This document shows positions 4,725 to 5,515 of a DNA stretch of 5,515 bases, piece after piece. Every line of letters begins with the position of its first letter. Position 1 is the first letter of the stretch. A program made the translations under genes and the position numbers. Below the pieces are notes generated by a model, which saw only the letters and a program-made list of their open reading frames with translations, ran no database searches and was not told where the DNA came from. Location of the stretch: assembly GCA_017745135.1 (NCBI GenBank), contig JAGIAB010000224.1:1-5515 (forward strand), read 5' to 3'. This DNA comes from Flavisolibacter sp. (GTDB lineage: Bacteria > Bacteroidota > Bacteroidia > Chitinophagales > Chitinophagaceae).

Positions 4725-5453
4725 ATGTCGCAAGTTTTTTTAAGAGCAAAATGGCTCAATCTGATTATGGTCAATTATGAAATTGATCCTGTTATATTGA
4801 AGCCGCATATTCCTGCATATACTGAACTGGATTTTTATAAAGGGAGTTGTTATGTAAGTCTTGTTGGGTTTTTATTTAAGGACACGAAACTGAAAGGCAT
4901 ACCCGTTCCATTTCACCGAACGTTTGAAGAAATCAACCTGCGTTTTTATGTTCGCCAGAAAGAAAATGATAAATGGAAGCGTGGCGTTGTTTTCCTAAGA
5001 GAAATTGTTCCACTACCAGCAATTACATTAATGGCCAACCTTACTTACAAAGAGCATTACAGAACACATCAAACAAAACATGTTTGGAACTTAAATGAAA
5101 ACGAATGGAATGTTGAGTATCACTGGAAACTTGGTAAGGCATGGAACTTTTTGAAAGTTGCTGCTGAATCCAATTCACATCCGATTGAAGAAGGCAGCGA
5201 AGAAGAATTGATCGCCATTCAAAACTGGGGATATACCCGCATCAATGAAAGTAAAACAAGTATCTACCAGGTGCATCATCCCAACTGGCTGATTCATCCT
5301 GTCCGGAATTATCAGATTCAATGCGATGTTAAGAAAACGTATGGATCAGAATTTGTTGAAACTTTAAGCCAGCCACCGAAATCGGTTTTTCTTGCAGAAG
5401 GCTCTGACATTGCAGTGATGCATAAAAAAGTTTTGAATTCATCAAAGATTTAA
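4725..5453 (+). CDS. DUF2071 / YqjF-like protein
   Basis: A 242-residue, apparently complete protein with no signal peptide or membrane helix. It resembles the DUF2071 family (B. subtilis YqjF-like) throughout: WLNLIMVNYEID (10-21), LKPHIPAYTELD (25-36), YVSLVGFLF (43-51), PFHRTFEEINLRFYVR (62-77) and RGVVFLREIVP (86-96), followed by a NWGYT segment near 167-171. The family's biochemical role is unknown; its fold has, to my recollection, been related to acetoacetate decarboxylase, which does not establish activity. The ATG at 4725 aligns with the usual family start, since the FLRAKW motif begins at residue 5. The gene diverges from the thiolase across 164 bases filled with heptamer repeats. 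It probably shares a transcript with the gene starting 19 bases after its stop. Confidence 0.85.
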   Translation: MSQVFLRAKWLNLIMVNYEIDPVILKPHIPAYTELDFYKGSCYVSLVGFLFKDTKLKGIPVPFHRTFEEINLRFYVRQKENDKWKRGVVFLREIVPLPAITLMANLTYKEHYRTHQTKHVWNLNENEWNVEYHWKLGKAWNFLKVAAESNSHPIEEGSEEELIAIQNWGYTRINESKTSIYQVHHPNWLIHPVRNYQIQCDVKKTYGSEFVETLSQPPKSVFLAEGSDIAVMHKKVLNSSKI

Positions 5454-5472
5454 TTTCACAAAAAGACAGGAA

Positions 5473-5515
5473 TTGAAAACAGAACAGCAGTACAAACTTA
5501 TCATCATTGGTGGAG
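5473..5515 (+). CDS. Partial N terminus of a probable FAD/NAD(P)-binding oxidoreductase
   Basis: From a TTG at 5473 the frame reads (M)KTEQQYKLIIIGG and runs off the window after 14 codons. The pattern of a short polar lead, a hydrophobic strand (KLIII) and then GG is typical of the first beta strand and glycine loop of Rossmann-type flavin or nucleotide-binding enzymes. No ATG exists in this frame after the in-frame TGA at 5434, and AGGA (5468-5471) lies very close to the TTG. An upstream non-ATG start is possible. It follows the DUF2071 gene by 19 bases, which suggests cotranscription. The specific enzyme cannot be told from this fragment. Confidence 0.5.
   Translation, partial: MKTEQQYKLIIIGG

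Overview
The window looks like chromosomal DNA from a Bacteroidota bacterium, probably of the Chitinophagaceae or a close relative. This rests on inference. The genes are AT-rich and mostly lack Shine-Dalgarno sites. Two upstream regions carry promoters of the Bacteroidota type (TTTG, about 19-20 bases, then TAnnTTTG). The protein sequences (stand-alone PdhB, a short NtrC-type regulator, a small cysteine-bearing lipoprotein) also fit that phylum. Intergenic spaces carry short degenerate tandem repeats of 7 or about 9-13 bases. I see no tRNA, rRNA, CRISPR array, prophage or intact insertion sequence.

Layout from left to right. Positions 74-1237 (minus) encode a sigma-54 activator-type response regulator with receiver and AAA+ domains but no DNA-binding domain. 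Positions 1238-1669 form the only long non-coding stretch. It holds a probable small RNA unit on the minus strand (promoter, about 60 transcribed bases, strong terminator), three further stem-loops and a short repeat. Positions 1670-2656 (minus) encode the beta subunit of pyruvate dehydrogenase E1, with a good promoter just upstream. Positions 2762-3034 (minus) encode a 90-residue lipoprotein of unknown function. Divergent from it by 52 bases, 3087-3356 (plus) encodes an 89-residue SemiSWEET sugar transporter. That gene converges on a thiolase (3382-4560, minus), and the stop codon of the transporter lies inside a terminator hairpin that serves mainly the thiolase. Between the thiolase and the divergent gene at 4725 lie two opposed heptamer-repeat arrays that form an imperfect inverted repeat. 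Positions 4725-5453 (plus) encode a DUF2071/YqjF-like protein, followed after 19 bases by the first 14 codons of a probable flavin- or nucleotide-binding oxidoreductase that runs off the right edge.

The genes do not form one pathway. Pyruvate dehydrogenase makes acetyl-CoA and the thiolase condenses or releases it, so central carbon metabolism is the common theme, but each gene or pair appears to be transcribed on its own. No multi-gene novel system is visible. The most interesting items are the candidate small RNA at 1391-1488, the opposed heptamer arrays at 4593-4720, the activator that lacks a DNA-binding domain and has an altered GAFTGA loop, and the thiolase with alanine at a normally histidine pocket position.
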